Source: Betaproteobacteria bacterium
GTDB lineage: Bacteria > Pseudomonadota > Gammaproteobacteria > Burkholderiales > Eutrophovitaceae
Assembly: GCA_020354125.1 (NCBI GenBank)
Contig: CP070643.1
Coordinates: 186,353 to 243,454, forward strand
DNA: 57,102 nt
Direction of reading: 5' to 3'
Part shown: piece after piece, positions 33,196 to 42,673 of the stretch
How positions within the stretch are numbered: position 1 is the stretch's first letter
How the letters are laid out: each line of letters starts with the position of its first letter
Program-made: the position numbers and the translations under genes
The notes under the pieces: generated by a model
The model's database searches: none
Told to the model about the DNA's origin: nothing
The model's input: only the letters and a program-made list of their open reading frames with translations

Positions 33196-34413
33196 ATGCC
33201 TTCGATTTCGCGCCGCTCGAGTGAATTGGGCACCGAGAACGCATTCGTGGTGCTGGCCGAGGTCAGTGAGCTGCAGCGTCAGGGCAAGGACATTGTGTCG
33301 TTTTGTATCGGTCAGCCGGATTTCCCGACACCGAAGAACATTTGTGCCGCGGGCGTGCAGGCGATCAACAGCGGTAAACACGGATACACACCCTCGGCGG
33401 GTATTCTCGAACTGCGCGAGGCGGCAGCCAACTACCTGAACCGCACCCGGCAACTCGACTACAGCGCCGACGACATTGTCGTCGCGGCTGGAGCAAAGCC
33501 TTTCATCATGTATTCGATCCTGGCTGCCACCGATTACGGGCGTGGCGAGGAAGTAATCTATCCCAATCCTGGATTTCCGATTTACGAATCGCAGATACGT
33601 GCCAGCGGCACTGTTCCGGTACCGATCCATCTGCGAGAGTCGCGCGGTTTCAGTTTCGACCCCGATGAGCTTGAGTCAAAAATCACCGACAAGACACGGC
33701 TGCTGATTCTTAATTCGCCACAGAATCCCACCGGCGGCATCATTCCGCGACCGGATATGGAAGCGATCGCGGCTATCTTGCGGCGGCATGAGCAAGTCTG
33801 GGTGTTTGCCGACGAGGTTTACTCTCAGCTTTGCTACGAAGGCGAGTTCGTTTCAATCACCAGTTTCCCTGACATGGTGGAGCGCACGATTCTTTGTGAT
33901 GGCGGCTCGAAAACATGGGCCATGACGGGTTGGCGACTAGGGTTTGCCGCAAGCCGCGCGCTTGCGCCTGTATTCACGCGGTGGGTAACCAACACGGAGT
34001 CATGCGCCTCACACATCAGCCAGTGGGCGGCCGTTGAGGCATTGAACGGCGAACAGGATGAACCGCGGCAGATGCGCGAAAAATTTCTCGAGCGCCGTGA
34101 CCTCATCGTCGGTTTGCTCAATGAGGTGGCCGGCGTGCAGTGCCAGATGCCGGGCGGCGCCTTCTATGCGTGGCCGAATATCACCGAAGCGTGTGAAATG
34201 ATCGGCGCCAGCGACTCCGAGGAGTTCCGCCAGCGCCTGTTGAACGAGGCTGGCGTAGCGGTGCTTGCCGACATCCATTTCGGCGAGCGCGTGCCGAACG
34301 AAGGCCAGCACATCCGCTTTAGTTACGCCGCTTCAAATGAGGCCATACGTGATGGCGTCGCGCGTATGGCGCAGTTCATCGAAAAGAACTCGAAGCTGAA
34401 GAAGCGGGCTTGA
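33196..34413 (+). CDS. PLP-dependent aminotransferase, class I/II
   Basis: 405-residue fold-type I aminotransferase. Seen: FCIGQPDFPTPKNI, GYTPSAGILELREA, YPNPGFPIYESQIRASG, NSPQNPTGGII with the PLP-contacting Asn, ADEVYSQLCY with the Asp and Tyr, the Schiff-base Lys in DGGSKTWAMTGWRLGF, and RFSYAAS with the carboxylate-binding Arg. This is the aspartate/alanine aminotransferase-like (AspC/AlaA-type Iy) branch. GGGGGAGGA ahead of the ATG is a strong ribosome site. Divergence from a TRAP operon probably for 2-oxo acids suggests linked keto/amino acid metabolism (inference). Confidence 0.93.
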   Translation: MPSISRRSSELGTENAFVVLAEVSELQRQGKDIVSFCIGQPDFPTPKNICAAGVQAINSGKHGYTPSAGILELREAAANYLNRTRQLDYSADDIVVAAGAKPFIMYSILAATDYGRGEEVIYPNPGFPIYESQIRASGTVPVPIHLRESRGFSFDPDELESKITDKTRLLILNSPQNPTGGIIPRPDMEAIAAILRRHEQVWVFADEVYSQLCYEGEFVSITSFPDMVERTILCDGGSKTWAMTGWRLGFAASRALAPVFTRWVTNTESCASHISQWAAVEALNGEQDEPRQMREKFLERRDLIVGLLNEVAGVQCQMPGGAFYAWPNITEACEMIGASDSEEFRQRLLNEAGVAVLADIHFGERVPNEGQHIRFSYAASNEAIRDGVARMAQFIEKNSKLKKRA

Positions 34414-34457
34414 TATCCTGCCCCCGACAATCGGATCACCGGCACCCCTGAGTTTGC

Positions 34458-36068
34458 TCAGGCGCTGAGTCGTTGCGCGTGTTCGCGGATGTTGTGAAAC
34501 TCGATGTCCGGCCAGCGCTCCATGGTCAGCTCCAAATTGGGCCTGGAGCTGGCGAGGTAGGCCAAGCTGCCTGATGCGTCGAGCGCCAGGTTGGCAGCGA
34601 GCTGCTTCTGGAATTCGGCGAGTTTGTTCGGGTTTTCACTGGTCACCCAGCGCGCAGCATAGAAGTTGATCGACCGGGTCGTCGCGTCGACGCCGTACTC
34701 GGCCTTGAGACGATGTGCGACGACCTCGAATTGCAGCAGGCCAACGGCACCGAGTATCACCTCATTACCAACCAGCGGCCGAAACACCTGGATGGCGCCC
34801 TCTTCGCCGAGTTGCTGCAGGCCTTTTTGCAGCTGTTTACTCTTGAGCGGATCACGCAGTGTGACACCCTGGAATAATTCGGGTGCGAAATAGGGGATGC
34901 CAACGAAATTGAGCGTCTCGCCTTCGGTGAAAGTGTCGCCGATGTCGATGCTGCCATGGTTGAGCAGGCCAATAATGTCGCCGGGCCAGGCATCCTGCAG
35001 CGTCTCGCGCCGTTGCGAAAGGAAGCTGACCACCTGGCTGGCGCGAATTTCCTTGCCGCCGCGCACATGAAACAGTTTCATACCGCGTTCGAACCGTCCG
35101 GAGCACACGCGCATGAATGCGATGCGGTCACGGTGCTGCGGGTCCATGTTGGCCTGTATCTTGAAGACGAACCCGGAGAACTTCGGTTCATCCGGTGCAA
35201 CCGTGCGCTCCAGCGCTGTGCGCGGGCGTGGCGGCGGCGCTTCGTTGACCAGCGCGTCGAGCGCCCGATCAACGCCAAAGTTGTTCATGGCCGAACCGAA
35301 AAAGACAGGGGTAAGTTCACCTTCCAGAAAATGCTCCCGGTCGAACTCGCGTGCGTCTGAATGGATCAGCGAGACTTCCTCTTTGGCATCGGTGACTTCC
35401 GCCGCGAAGCCTTCGACCAGCGGCGGATGATCGAGCCCTGGCACAATCTCCACCACCCGATCCTGCGAAGCGCTGTTGCCGGGATACAAAATAGTCCGGT
35501 CGCCTCGCAAATCGTAAATGCCGGCGAAGCGCTTGCCCATGCCGATTGGCCAGGTGAGTGGGGCGCAATGAATATTGAGCACTTCCTCAATTTCGTCGAT
35601 CAACTCGAGCGGGTGGCGCCCTTCGCGGTCCAGTTTGTTGATGAAGGTGATGATCGGCGTGTTGCGCTGGCGGCAGACTTCGAGCAGCTTGATTGTCTGA
35701 GCCTCGACCCCCTTGGTGGAGTCAATGACCATCAGAGCCGCATCGACTGCGGTGAGGACCCGATAGGTGTCTTCTGAAAAATCGCGGTGACCGGGCGTAT
35801 CCAGCAGGTTGATAATGCAGTCGCCGTATTCGAATTGCATGACCGAACTGGCGACTGAAATGCCGCGCTCTTTCTCGATCGCCATCCAGTCAGAGGTGGC
35901 GTACTTGCCGGATTTGCGCGCCTTGACCGTGCCGGCAGCCTGAATCGCGCCGCCATACAGCAGCAATTTCTCGGTCAGTGTCGTCTTGCCCGCGTCGGGG
36001 TGGGAGATGATAGCGAAGGTGCGGCGACGCGCGACTTCGGGCGTTACCGGTGCAGTGAATCGTTCCAA
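34458..36068 (-). CDS. prfC: Peptide chain release factor 3
   Basis: 536-residue translational GTPase that removes RF1/RF2 from the ribosome after peptide release. Seen: P-loop [16 protein letters not shown], switch I region [41 protein letters not shown], then domain II/III with [19 protein letters not shown]. Length fits PrfC (about 530). The start is a TTG at 36068: an in-frame TAA lies just two codons upstream, no ATG occurs before the conserved N-terminus, and no Shine-Dalgarno site is visible, which suggests weak initiation. It is convergent with the aminotransferase and divergent from a diguanylate cyclase. Confidence 0.97.
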   Translation of the reverse strand: MERFTAPVTPEVARRRTFAIISHPDAGKTTLTEKLLLYGGAIQAAGTVKARKSGKYATSDWMAIEKERGISVASSVMQFEYGDCIINLLDTPGHRDFSEDTYRVLTAVDAALMVIDSTKGVEAQTIKLLEVCRQRNTPIITFINKLDREGRHPLELIDEIEEVLNIHCAPLTWPIGMGKRFAGIYDLRGDRTILYPGNSASQDRVVEIVPGLDHPPLVEGFAAEVTDAKEEVSLIHSDAREFDREHFLEGELTPVFFGSAMNNFGVDRALDALVNEAPPPRPRTALERTVAPDEPKFSGFVFKIQANMDPQHRDRIAFMRVCSGRFERGMKLFHVRGGKEIRASQVVSFLSQRRETLQDAWPGDIIGLLNHGSIDIGDTFTEGETLNFVGIPYFAPELFQGVTLRDPLKSKQLQKGLQQLGEEGAIQVFRPLVGNEVILGAVGLLQFEVVAHRLKAEYGVDATTRSINFYAARWVTSENPNKLAEFQKQLAANLALDASGSLAYLASSRPNLELTMERWPDIEFHNIREHAQRLSA

Positions 36069-36289
36069 AGGTTATGTGTTCAGAGTGCCTGATGCGGCCG
36101 GGCCGCTTTACGAAGGGGGGCATTCTACGTGTTGTCGGCTTGCCCGCCAAATGCCCCTTGTCCGATTGTGCCTGTTTCGCCCTAAACCCCCCGGTGAATT
36201 TGCCGATAACGGTCCAGACGGACCTGAGACACCCGCCGCGTTCTAATAAATCTACAATAAATCAATTGGTTATTAGATTGGATTAAGCA

Positions 36290-37336
36290 ATGCGCTATCA
36301 GGACTCGAAGGAATACAGTGCCGAGTTGTTGCGCCTCGTACTGCCGCAGATGTCTGCGCAAGATGCCGCGTTTAACCCGCTCAGCTACGCTGTCTGGTAC
36401 GAGTATGTATCGGGTATCAATCCTGAACTGACCGAGGCGGTCGACGCGATCATCGACGACAAGAAGGTTCTTGCCGACGACGATGTGCAAGAGGTCTATC
36501 AGCGCTTCATCGCCGAGCGTGACGAGTCCATGACGGAGAAGCTGCAGGCGGAGTTGCGGCGGGTAATGGACGAGATTTTGCAGCAGGCACAGGCGACTGC
36601 AAAACAGGCAGAGCAATACGGCAATGAGCTCGCTGAGCATACTGACGCACTGCAGAGTGGCGGATTTGATGAGGGCAAGTTGTCGAAGGTAATCGACGAG
36701 TTGATCAACGGTGCCCAAGGCATGCGTCACTCGGTCACCGAGTTGCAAACGACGGTAGAGGTCCAGTCCCAGGAAGTCGAGTCGCTCAAACGCGAATTGC
36801 AACAGGCGATAAGCGAGGCAATGACCGACCCGCTCACCGGTCTGAAGAACCGGCGTGCGTTTGATCGTGTCTTCTCTTCCATGATCGAGGACAGTGCCGG
36901 CGCGAAGAACGGGCACGCCTTGCTGATGCTCGACGTCGACCATTTCAAGAAGGTCAATGACACTTACGGGCACGTATTTGGCGACAAGGCGTTGCGTTCC
37001 ATTGCGCACGTCCTGCAGACGACGGTGAAAGGGGGCGACCCGGTCGCCCGTTTTGGTGGAGAAGAGTTCGCCGTGCTGCTTCCCGATACGGCTGTCGAGG
37101 GCGCCAAAGTCGTAGCAGAGAAAATCCGCGAAGCGGTCGAGAATGGGCGTATCCGCGGTACCAGTAAGACTGAAGATGTTGGCAAGATCACAATATCCAT
37201 CGGCGTAGCTGCCTACAAGCAAGGTGATACGCCAGAAGGACTTATCGAGCGGGCTGATCAGGCGCTCTATCAGTCCAAGAGCAACGGCCGTAATCGCGTC
37301 ACGGTTGCGGAATCGACTGTGCCGCAGGCGGCATAA
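36290..37336 (+). CDS. Soluble diguanylate cyclase (GGDEF)
   Basis: 348-residue cytosolic cyclase. Seen: an N-terminal all-helical domain with FNPLSYAVWYEYVSGINPELTEAVD, found in many soluble GGDEF proteins of this type; a long coiled coil at about 80-185 (VQSQEVESLKRELQQAI); then GGDEF with DPLTGLKNRRAFD, DVDHFKKVNDTYGH, and active-site GGEEF near 255. The inhibitory RxxD is changed to KGGD, so product feedback is probably lost. An AT-rich stretch at 36241-36289 with inverted CTAATAA/TTATTAG precedes the ATG and likely contains the promoter. An antisense frame over the gene is a shadow. Confidence 0.92.
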   Translation: MRYQDSKEYSAELLRLVLPQMSAQDAAFNPLSYAVWYEYVSGINPELTEAVDAIIDDKKVLADDDVQEVYQRFIAERDESMTEKLQAELRRVMDEILQQAQATAKQAEQYGNELAEHTDALQSGGFDEGKLSKVIDELINGAQGMRHSVTELQTTVEVQSQEVESLKRELQQAISEAMTDPLTGLKNRRAFDRVFSSMIEDSAGAKNGHALLMLDVDHFKKVNDTYGHVFGDKALRSIAHVLQTTVKGGDPVARFGGEEFAVLLPDTAVEGAKVVAEKIREAVENGRIRGTSKTEDVGKITISIGVAAYKQGDTPEGLIERADQALYQSKSNGRNRVTVAESTVPQAA

Positions 37337-37563
37337 ACCCATCGAGAGTCAAGCAGCACCGATAGCCTGCGTCGGCAGCAACGCCGAAGTCCGGCTTCAC
37401 GTTTGAAGTCGATGACACTGTCCTGGCGGGCATGGCGCAGTCTCGCGGTTACCCAGTGACCGAGCAAGCCACTCTCTTCTTCAAGGCGTGATTCAGTCCC
37501 CGGTTCCATAGCTGCGATCCTGTTGTTACATTGTCATGTCGTCCTGTTGCGGATCGGTCTGCC

Positions 37564-38883
37564 ATGGAAATCGTCATTCTGCTTCTGTTGTTTGTTGTCA
37601 ATGGCCTATTCTCGATGTCCGAGATTGCTGTGGTATCGGCACGCAAGGCGCGATTGCAGCATCTCGCCGATGAGGGTAATCACCGTGCCGCCAGCGCATT
37701 GGCGTTGGCGCGGGAGCCGTCGAATTTTCTTTCCACCATTCAGGTTGGAATTACCTTCGTGGGTATCTTCAGCGGCGCGTTCGGCGAGGCGACGTTGTCG
37801 CGCGGACTGGCCCGGACATTTGCCACCATCCCTGCGCTCGCCCCCTACAGCGAGGCGCTGGCGTTGACTGTTGTGGTGGTGGCGATCGCCTACTTCTCGC
37901 TGATCATCGGAGAGCTCGTTCCGAAGCGCCTGGCGTTGCAGAACCCGGAGTTGATCGCCTCGCTCACTGCGGCTCCGATGCGTGTGTTGTCAAAGATCGC
38001 TCATCCGATCGTGTCGCTGCTGAGTGCCTCGACCGACCTGGTGCTGCGCATACTGGGGGCAGGAAAGGCGAGACAGGCACCGGTCTCCGAGGACGAAATT
38101 CGCGTGCTGATGGAGCAGGGTGCCCGGGCCGGGATCTTCGAGCAGTACGAACAGCGACTGGTGCATAACGTACTGCTGCTCGATGAGCGATCGATTGTGG
38201 CGGAAATGACACCGCGCCTCGAAGTTGTCTTTATCGACCTCAACGAACCGCTCGACCTGAGCCTGCGCAAAATCGCCGAGAGCCGGCACTCGCGCTTTCC
38301 CGTCTGTCGTGGCGGTCCTGAGCATATTGTTGGCGTTGTTCATGCCAAAGACATTTTGGCGCGGCAAGTTGCAGGCGAACCGGTCGACCTTGCTGCCTGC
38401 ATGCAGGATCCCTTGTATGTCCCGGAGACGCTGACCTGCATTCGTATGCTCGAAATGTTCAAGACTTCGCCATTACAGATCGCATTTGTGGTCGATGAAT
38501 ACGGTGATTTTCAGGGCCTGGTGACGCTCAACGATATTCTCGAAGCAATTGTCGGTGACATGCCGTCCTCGCACGAGGAAGGCGAGAAGATGGTTATTGA
38601 ACGCGCGCCCGGCTCATGGCTGATCGACGGCATGCTCGACACTCTGGATCTCAAGGAACTGCTCGATGTACGAGAGTTGCCAGGCGAAGACGATGGCGTT
38701 TACCACACGCTCGGCGGCATGACGATGATCCAGATGGGGCGGGTGCCGAAACCGGCAGACGTATTCGAATGGGGTGGCTATCGCTTCGAAGTGGTCGATA
38801 TGGACGGCAGCCGGGTTGACAAGGTACTGGTTACCCGCTTGCCGCAATCGGTGCAGGATGAATCCCGGTCGAGTGAGTCGTAA
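37564..38883 (+). CDS. CNNM/CorC-type membrane protein (hemolysin family)
   Basis: 439-residue protein. Seen: a DUF21 membrane domain with four hydrophobic segments (VILLLLFVVNGLFSMSEIAVV, FLSTIQVGITFVGIFSGAFGE, YFSLIIGELVPKRLAL), a CBS pair with MTPRLEVVFIDLNEPLD and LNDILEAIVGDMP, and a C-terminal CorC/HlyC transporter-associated domain with DGMLDTLDLKELL and VDMDGSRVDKVLV. Known relatives act in Mg2+/Co2+ efflux or its regulation; the old hemolysin name is not meaningful. I start at ATG 37564; the frame opens at a TTG (37531) that would only add polar residues before the first helix. Confidence 0.92.
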   Translation: MEIVILLLLFVVNGLFSMSEIAVVSARKARLQHLADEGNHRAASALALAREPSNFLSTIQVGITFVGIFSGAFGEATLSRGLARTFATIPALAPYSEALALTVVVVAIAYFSLIIGELVPKRLALQNPELIASLTAAPMRVLSKIAHPIVSLLSASTDLVLRILGAGKARQAPVSEDEIRVLMEQGARAGIFEQYEQRLVHNVLLLDERSIVAEMTPRLEVVFIDLNEPLDLSLRKIAESRHSRFPVCRGGPEHIVGVVHAKDILARQVAGEPVDLAACMQDPLYVPETLTCIRMLEMFKTSPLQIAFVVDEYGDFQGLVTLNDILEAIVGDMPSSHEEGEKMVIERAPGSWLIDGMLDTLDLKELLDVRELPGEDDGVYHTLGGMTMIQMGRVPKPADVFEWGGYRFEVVDMDGSRVDKVLVTRLPQSVQDESRSSES

Positions 38884-38893
38884 TGCCGCGTGG

Positions 38894-39739
38894 TTAGCGC
38901 TTGAGGGTGTTGGTCGGCAACCGTTCCAGCAAAATATCCTGCATGCGCGTTTCGATGGCCGGCTTGATGCGCTGGTGGGTGAGGATATAGAAACGTTCGT
39001 CGCGAATGGCGTCGAATACGGCGTCTGCGACCTGGTCGGCGGAGATCCGGCCAGATTCGACGGCGTGTCGCAGACCTTCCTCGCGACGTAAGTCTTGTTC
39101 CGATTTGGGTCGGTCGTCACGCAAGTGCGCCGGCCGATTGCGTTCCGACTCGGCAATACGCGTCGGCACGTACGCCGGGCACAACACCGAGCAGCGCACC
39201 TTGTCCGAATGCTCGACGAGGTCGTGATGCAAACACTCCGTCAGGGTGACGACTGCGTGTTTGGTTACGCAGTATAGTGCCATGCCCGGCAACGAGAGCA
39301 GCCCTGCGACTGACGCGGTGTTGACAATATGCCCTTCGGTGTTCTGTTTCAGCAGGATCGGTGTGAAAACGCGAACGCCGTGTATCACGCCCCACACGTT
39401 GGGCCCCATTGCCCACTCCCAGTCCTTGACGGTGTGCTCCCAGACCAGTCCGCCGGGTGCGACGCCGGCGTTGTTGCATACGACATGGACTGCACCGAAC
39501 GCGGCGAGCGTCTGTTCGGCGAGCGCTTCAACGTCCGCAGCGCGCGACACGTCGCATTGCACGGCTATGGCCTCGTGACCTGAGTCCTGAAATTCCTTGA
39601 GGGTGGCGTCGAGCGTCGTCTGTTCGATATCGGCGAGAACGATCTTCATGCCTTCCCGGGCAAAGCGCCATGCCATGGCTCGACCCAGTCCGCTTGCCCC
39701 ACCGGTTATCACTGCAACGCGATTGGTAAATTCTTTCAT
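38894..39739 (-). CDS. Short-chain dehydrogenase/reductase (SDR)
   Basis: 281-residue SDR. Seen: TGGASGLGRA cofactor motif, ADIE acidic residue after strand 2 (suggesting NAD preference), CNNAGVAPGG, NTASVAGLLS with catalytic Ser, and YCVTKHAV with the Tyr-Lys pair; a C-terminal extension with RPAHLRDDRPKSEQDLRRE and VFDAIRDERFYILTHQ is typical of a group found in beta-oxidation-like clusters. The start ATG 39739 has AGGT ahead; the frame extends far upstream across the divergent gene without support. It is divergent from the kinase gene at 39890 and ends 10 bases from the CNNM gene. Confidence 0.9.
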   Translation of the reverse strand: MKEFTNRVAVITGGASGLGRAMAWRFAREGMKIVLADIEQTTLDATLKEFQDSGHEAIAVQCDVSRAADVEALAEQTLAAFGAVHVVCNNAGVAPGGLVWEHTVKDWEWAMGPNVWGVIHGVRVFTPILLKQNTEGHIVNTASVAGLLSLPGMALYCVTKHAVVTLTECLHHDLVEHSDKVRCSVLCPAYVPTRIAESERNRPAHLRDDRPKSEQDLRREEGLRHAVESGRISADQVADAVFDAIRDERFYILTHQRIKPAIETRMQDILLERLPTNTLKR

Positions 39740-39889
39740 GTCTTGACCTGGTTCGTGCGGCGACGAGTCTAGCACGCAGTTGGTTTTCGCGGACGCCATA
39801 CAGCGCGTGGCCGGCGGGGGCGCCGCGATGCGCGTCAGAGACCGATGCCTTTGGTGCGTGCGATAATCGGCTCGATTCAGGAGGAGAAA

Positions 39890-40948
39890 ATGCACGAACA
39901 ATTCGTTGGCACCAAGCCAGTCGAGGAAAGAATGCGTTTCGATGTCGACCGGCTTGAGGCCTATCTGCTCGAACACATCGAGGGCTTTTCCGGCCCGGTC
40001 GAGGTCGAGCAGTTTAGCGGCGGCCAATCGAACCCGACCTTCATGCTGAAAGTGGGGCCAAACCGCTATGTGCTGCGCAGGAAGCCGCCCGGCAAACTGT
40101 TGCCTTCAGCCCATGCCGTCGATCGCGAGTATCGTGTGATCAGCGCGCTGCATCCGACTGATGTGCCAGTAGCGCGCCCCTACTGCCTGTGCGAAGACGA
40201 TTCGATTATCGGTACCGCCTTTTACATCATGGACTACGTCGAAGGCAGAGTGTTGTGGGATGGCCTTTTGCCCGACTACACTGCCGAACAACGTCATGCC
40301 ATTTACGACGAACTCAATCGTGTCATCGCCGCGTTGCACAGCGTCGATTACGAAGCGGTCGGGTTGTCCGATTTTGGCCGGCCGGGCAACTATATTGCAC
40401 GCCAGATCAGCCGCTGGACGAAGCAATACCGTGCCTCCGAGACCGAGCACATCGAGGCGATGGAGAATCTGATCAAGTGGATACCGGAGAATATTCCCGA
40501 GAGCGAAGAAACAACCGTGGTGCACGGTGACTATCGTCTCGACAACGTGATTTTTCATCCCACCGAACCGCGTATTTTGGCGGTGCTTGACTGGGAACTG
40601 TCGACGCTGGGCCATCCTCTGGCGGACTTTGCCTACCACTGCATGACATGGCGGTTGGTGCCGGGCGAATTTCGCGGCATCGGTGGCGTTGACTTGAAAC
40701 CGCTCGGTATCCCCAGCGAGGAAGAGTATGTCGAGATGTACTGCAAGCGAACCGGGCGCAGCGAGATTCCCAACTGGGATTTCTATCTTGCCTACAACAT
40801 GTTCCGTCTCGCCGGCATTCTGCAGGGCATCATGGGGCGGGTGGTAGACGGCACGGCTGCCAGCGAGCATGCCGTCGAACAAGGCAAGCGTGCCCGGCCA
40901 ATGGCGGAAGCCGGTTGGCGGCAGGTAGAGAAAATCCTTAAAGGGTAA
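39890..40948 (+). CDS. APH-fold kinase, ACAD10/11 kinase-like
   Basis: 352-residue kinase-fold protein of the aminoglycoside-phosphotransferase superfamily. Seen: SGGQSNPTFML nucleotide-binding start, YVLRRKPPGKLLPSAHAVDREY with the ATP-binding Lys, the Brenner-type catalytic motif HGDYRLDNVIFH and metal site VLDWELSTLGHPLADFAY. This form matches the kinase domains at the N-terminus of ACAD10/ACAD11, not antibiotic-resistance enzymes. In mammals those domains act with an acyl-CoA dehydrogenase on 4-hydroxyacyl-CoAs. AGGAGGAG precedes ATG 39890; the earlier in-frame start at 39845 is unsupported. Reductase, ligase, dehydrogenase and thiolase genes follow. Confidence 0.88.
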   Translation: MHEQFVGTKPVEERMRFDVDRLEAYLLEHIEGFSGPVEVEQFSGGQSNPTFMLKVGPNRYVLRRKPPGKLLPSAHAVDREYRVISALHPTDVPVARPYCLCEDDSIIGTAFYIMDYVEGRVLWDGLLPDYTAEQRHAIYDELNRVIAALHSVDYEAVGLSDFGRPGNYIARQISRWTKQYRASETEHIEAMENLIKWIPENIPESEETTVVHGDYRLDNVIFHPTEPRILAVLDWELSTLGHPLADFAYHCMTWRLVPGEFRGIGGVDLKPLGIPSEEEYVEMYCKRTGRSEIPNWDFYLAYNMFRLAGILQGIMGRVVDGTAASEHAVEQGKRARPMAEAGWRQVEKILKG

Positions 40949-41006
40949 GGAACCTCTGGTTAATTGTCATGTACTCAGCGCGTGAGAATTAATCAGAGGT
41001 TCCTTA
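40946..41006. repeat. 20-bp inverted repeat, paired IS-end-like
   Basis: Arms at 40946-40965 and 40987-41006, each 20 bases with one mismatch (TAAGGAACCTCTGG... against ...CAGAGGTTCCTTA), loop 21 bases. The left arm overlaps the kinase stop codon. There is no T-run, so it is not an intrinsic terminator. The GGAACCTCTG arm looks like insertion-sequence terminal repeats placed back to back, or a small palindromic genomic repeat; it also folds as a strong RNA hairpin in the transcript. Confidence 0.7.
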
Positions 41007-41038
41007 AGTGTGCGAAAGAAAGGCGCGGAGAGAATCGA

Positions 41039-42013
41039 ATGAGAGCTGTGTTGTGCAAGGAACTGGGATTGCCGGAGAAGCTGGTCGTCGAAGAGGTACC
41101 GTCGCTTGTGCCGGGCAAGGGACAGGTGGTGTTATCGGTTAAAGCCTGCGGGGTGAATTTCCCGGATACATTAATTATCCAGGGCAAGTATCAGTTCAAA
41201 CCCGAACTTCCGTTTTCACCCGGCGGGGAAGTCGCCGGTGTGGTCAAGGAAGTCGGCGAGGGGGTAACGTCAGTCAAGCCCGGAGACCGCGTGATCGCTT
41301 CCAGCACATGGGGCGGTTTTGCCGAGGAATTGGTGGTCGAGGCCGACCGAACCATTCCGATGCCGGAGGCGATGGATTTTGTGCCGGCGTCGGCGTTCGT
41401 CCTGACTTATGGCACCAGTTATCACGCGCTCAAGGACCGCGCGCAATTGCAGGCGGGCGAAACGCTGTTGGTGTTGGGTGCATCGGGCGGCGTTGGTATT
41501 TCCGCGATTCAGATCGGAAAAATGATGGGCGCGCGCGTGATTGCTGCGGCCTCGACTGCGGAAAAATTGCAGGTATGCAAGGACAACGGTGCTGATGAGC
41601 TGGTCAACTATGCCGAAGAAGATTTGCGCGCGAGAGTCAAGGAGCTGACATCGAAGAAAGGTGTCGATGTCATTTATGATCCAGTCGGTGGTCCTTACTC
41701 CGAGCTTGCCCTACGCGACATGGCGTGGAAAGGCCGCTTCCTGGTGGTTGGCTTTGCCGCGGGCGACATTCCGAAAGTGCCTTTGAACCTGACGCTACTC
41801 AAAGGTTGTTCGATCGTTGGCGTGTTCTGGGGTGCCTTCACGCGAAGGGAGCCGGAGAACAACCGCCGCAATAATGAAGAGCTGTTGCAGTTCTTCGTTG
41901 AAGGCAAGGTCAAGCCACACATCTACGCGACCTATCCGCTCGAAGACGCAGCACAGGCTTTGAACGACGTGATGCACAAGCGAGTCAGCGGTAAGGTGGT
42001 GCTGACGACCTGA
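41039..42013 (+). CDS. NADPH:quinone reductase-like medium-chain enzyme
   Basis: 324-residue zinc-independent medium-chain reductase. Seen: AVLCKELGLPEKL start, ACGVNFPDTLIIQGKYQ (quinone-reductase GVNxxD), PFSPGGEVAGVV, cofactor motif LGASGGVGISAIQIGK, and DPVGGPYSELALR. Reaction: probably NADPH-dependent reduction of an enone, quinone or enoyl-CoA-like substrate. GCGGAG is 8 bases ahead of ATG 41039; the longer frame from 40964 lies inside the hairpin. In such catabolic islands this enzyme is common next to the APH-like kinase and acyl-CoA ligase. Confidence 0.92.
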   Translation: MRAVLCKELGLPEKLVVEEVPSLVPGKGQVVLSVKACGVNFPDTLIIQGKYQFKPELPFSPGGEVAGVVKEVGEGVTSVKPGDRVIASSTWGGFAEELVVEADRTIPMPEAMDFVPASAFVLTYGTSYHALKDRAQLQAGETLLVLGASGGVGISAIQIGKMMGARVIAAASTAEKLQVCKDNGADELVNYAEEDLRARVKELTSKKGVDVIYDPVGGPYSELALRDMAWKGRFLVVGFAAGDIPKVPLNLTLLKGCSIVGVFWGAFTRREPENNRRNNEELLQFFVEGKVKPHIYATYPLEDAAQALNDVMHKRVSGKVVLTT

Positions 42014-42134
42014 GAACGATTGATCAGGGCTTGAGCGGACTGTGGCCGCACTACCGCTGCAAACCCATCGAGCACCAACGTGACGTCGCTCGTGATGGTT
42101 TCTTGTCAAACATAAGCACGCGCAAGGAGGGAAC

Positions 42135-42584
42135 ATGCACCCGGCAATCGAACTATCATTGTTCGCCAGTGGCGCATTCTTGATGACCGGCCTGCTGACC
42201 GGCATCTGGAAGTGGGTGTGTATACATCGCAGTGATACTGCAACTGCACCAGCCTACGTCGATATAGCGCATCGAGCATCGCTGATGTACGCGTTCGCTG
42301 CGATGGTGATTACCAATTTCGTTCAGTTCAGTCCCTATTCAGTCACCATCACCTTCTGGGCGACGGCTGCGCCGCTGTTTTTCTTCGCCATTGCCATAAT
42401 CTTTTATATTGTCCACGGCATCCTGCGTGACACGGATAATCAGTTTTTGCGGCCACACAAGCTTGGGACGATGACCTTGCCTTCCGGCCTGATTGTGTTG
42501 CTCATGCTGGCGTTGATTATTGGTGAGGTCGGTGGTTTCGGGCTGTTGTTCTGGGGATTTGTCCAGACGGTGATGCTGGCGTAA
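42135..42584 (+). CDS. Small four-helix membrane protein
   Basis: 149-residue integral membrane protein. Seen: four hydrophobic segments at about 5-25, 44-66, 70-92 and 117-145; conserved-looking polar residues in IWKWVCIHRSDTA and AHRASLMYAF, and a short HGILRDTDNQF loop. The AGGAGG ribosome site 4 bases ahead of the ATG is strong. It lies between the reductase and the acyl-CoA synthetase, all in one direction with short gaps, so it probably belongs to the same unit. Family not recognised; a role in membrane handling of the acyl substrate is only a guess. Confidence 0.75.
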   Translation: MHPAIELSLFASGAFLMTGLLTGIWKWVCIHRSDTATAPAYVDIAHRASLMYAFAAMVITNFVQFSPYSVTITFWATAAPLFFFAIAIIFYIVHGILRDTDNQFLRPHKLGTMTLPSGLIVLLMLALIIGEVGGFGLLFWGFVQTVMLA

Positions 42585-42673
42585 TTGCCGGTGAGATGTT
42601 TTGGTACCGATTGTTTTGTGATTGAACTCTTGAAGTTCACATTGCTAATGGCGTGCGATGAGTGAGGCGTGAT

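Noticed and set aside
36182..37342. 386-codon open frame antisense to the GGDEF gene
   Set aside because: The plus-strand frame carries a complete GGDEF domain and coiled coil; the antisense product has no recognisable motif.
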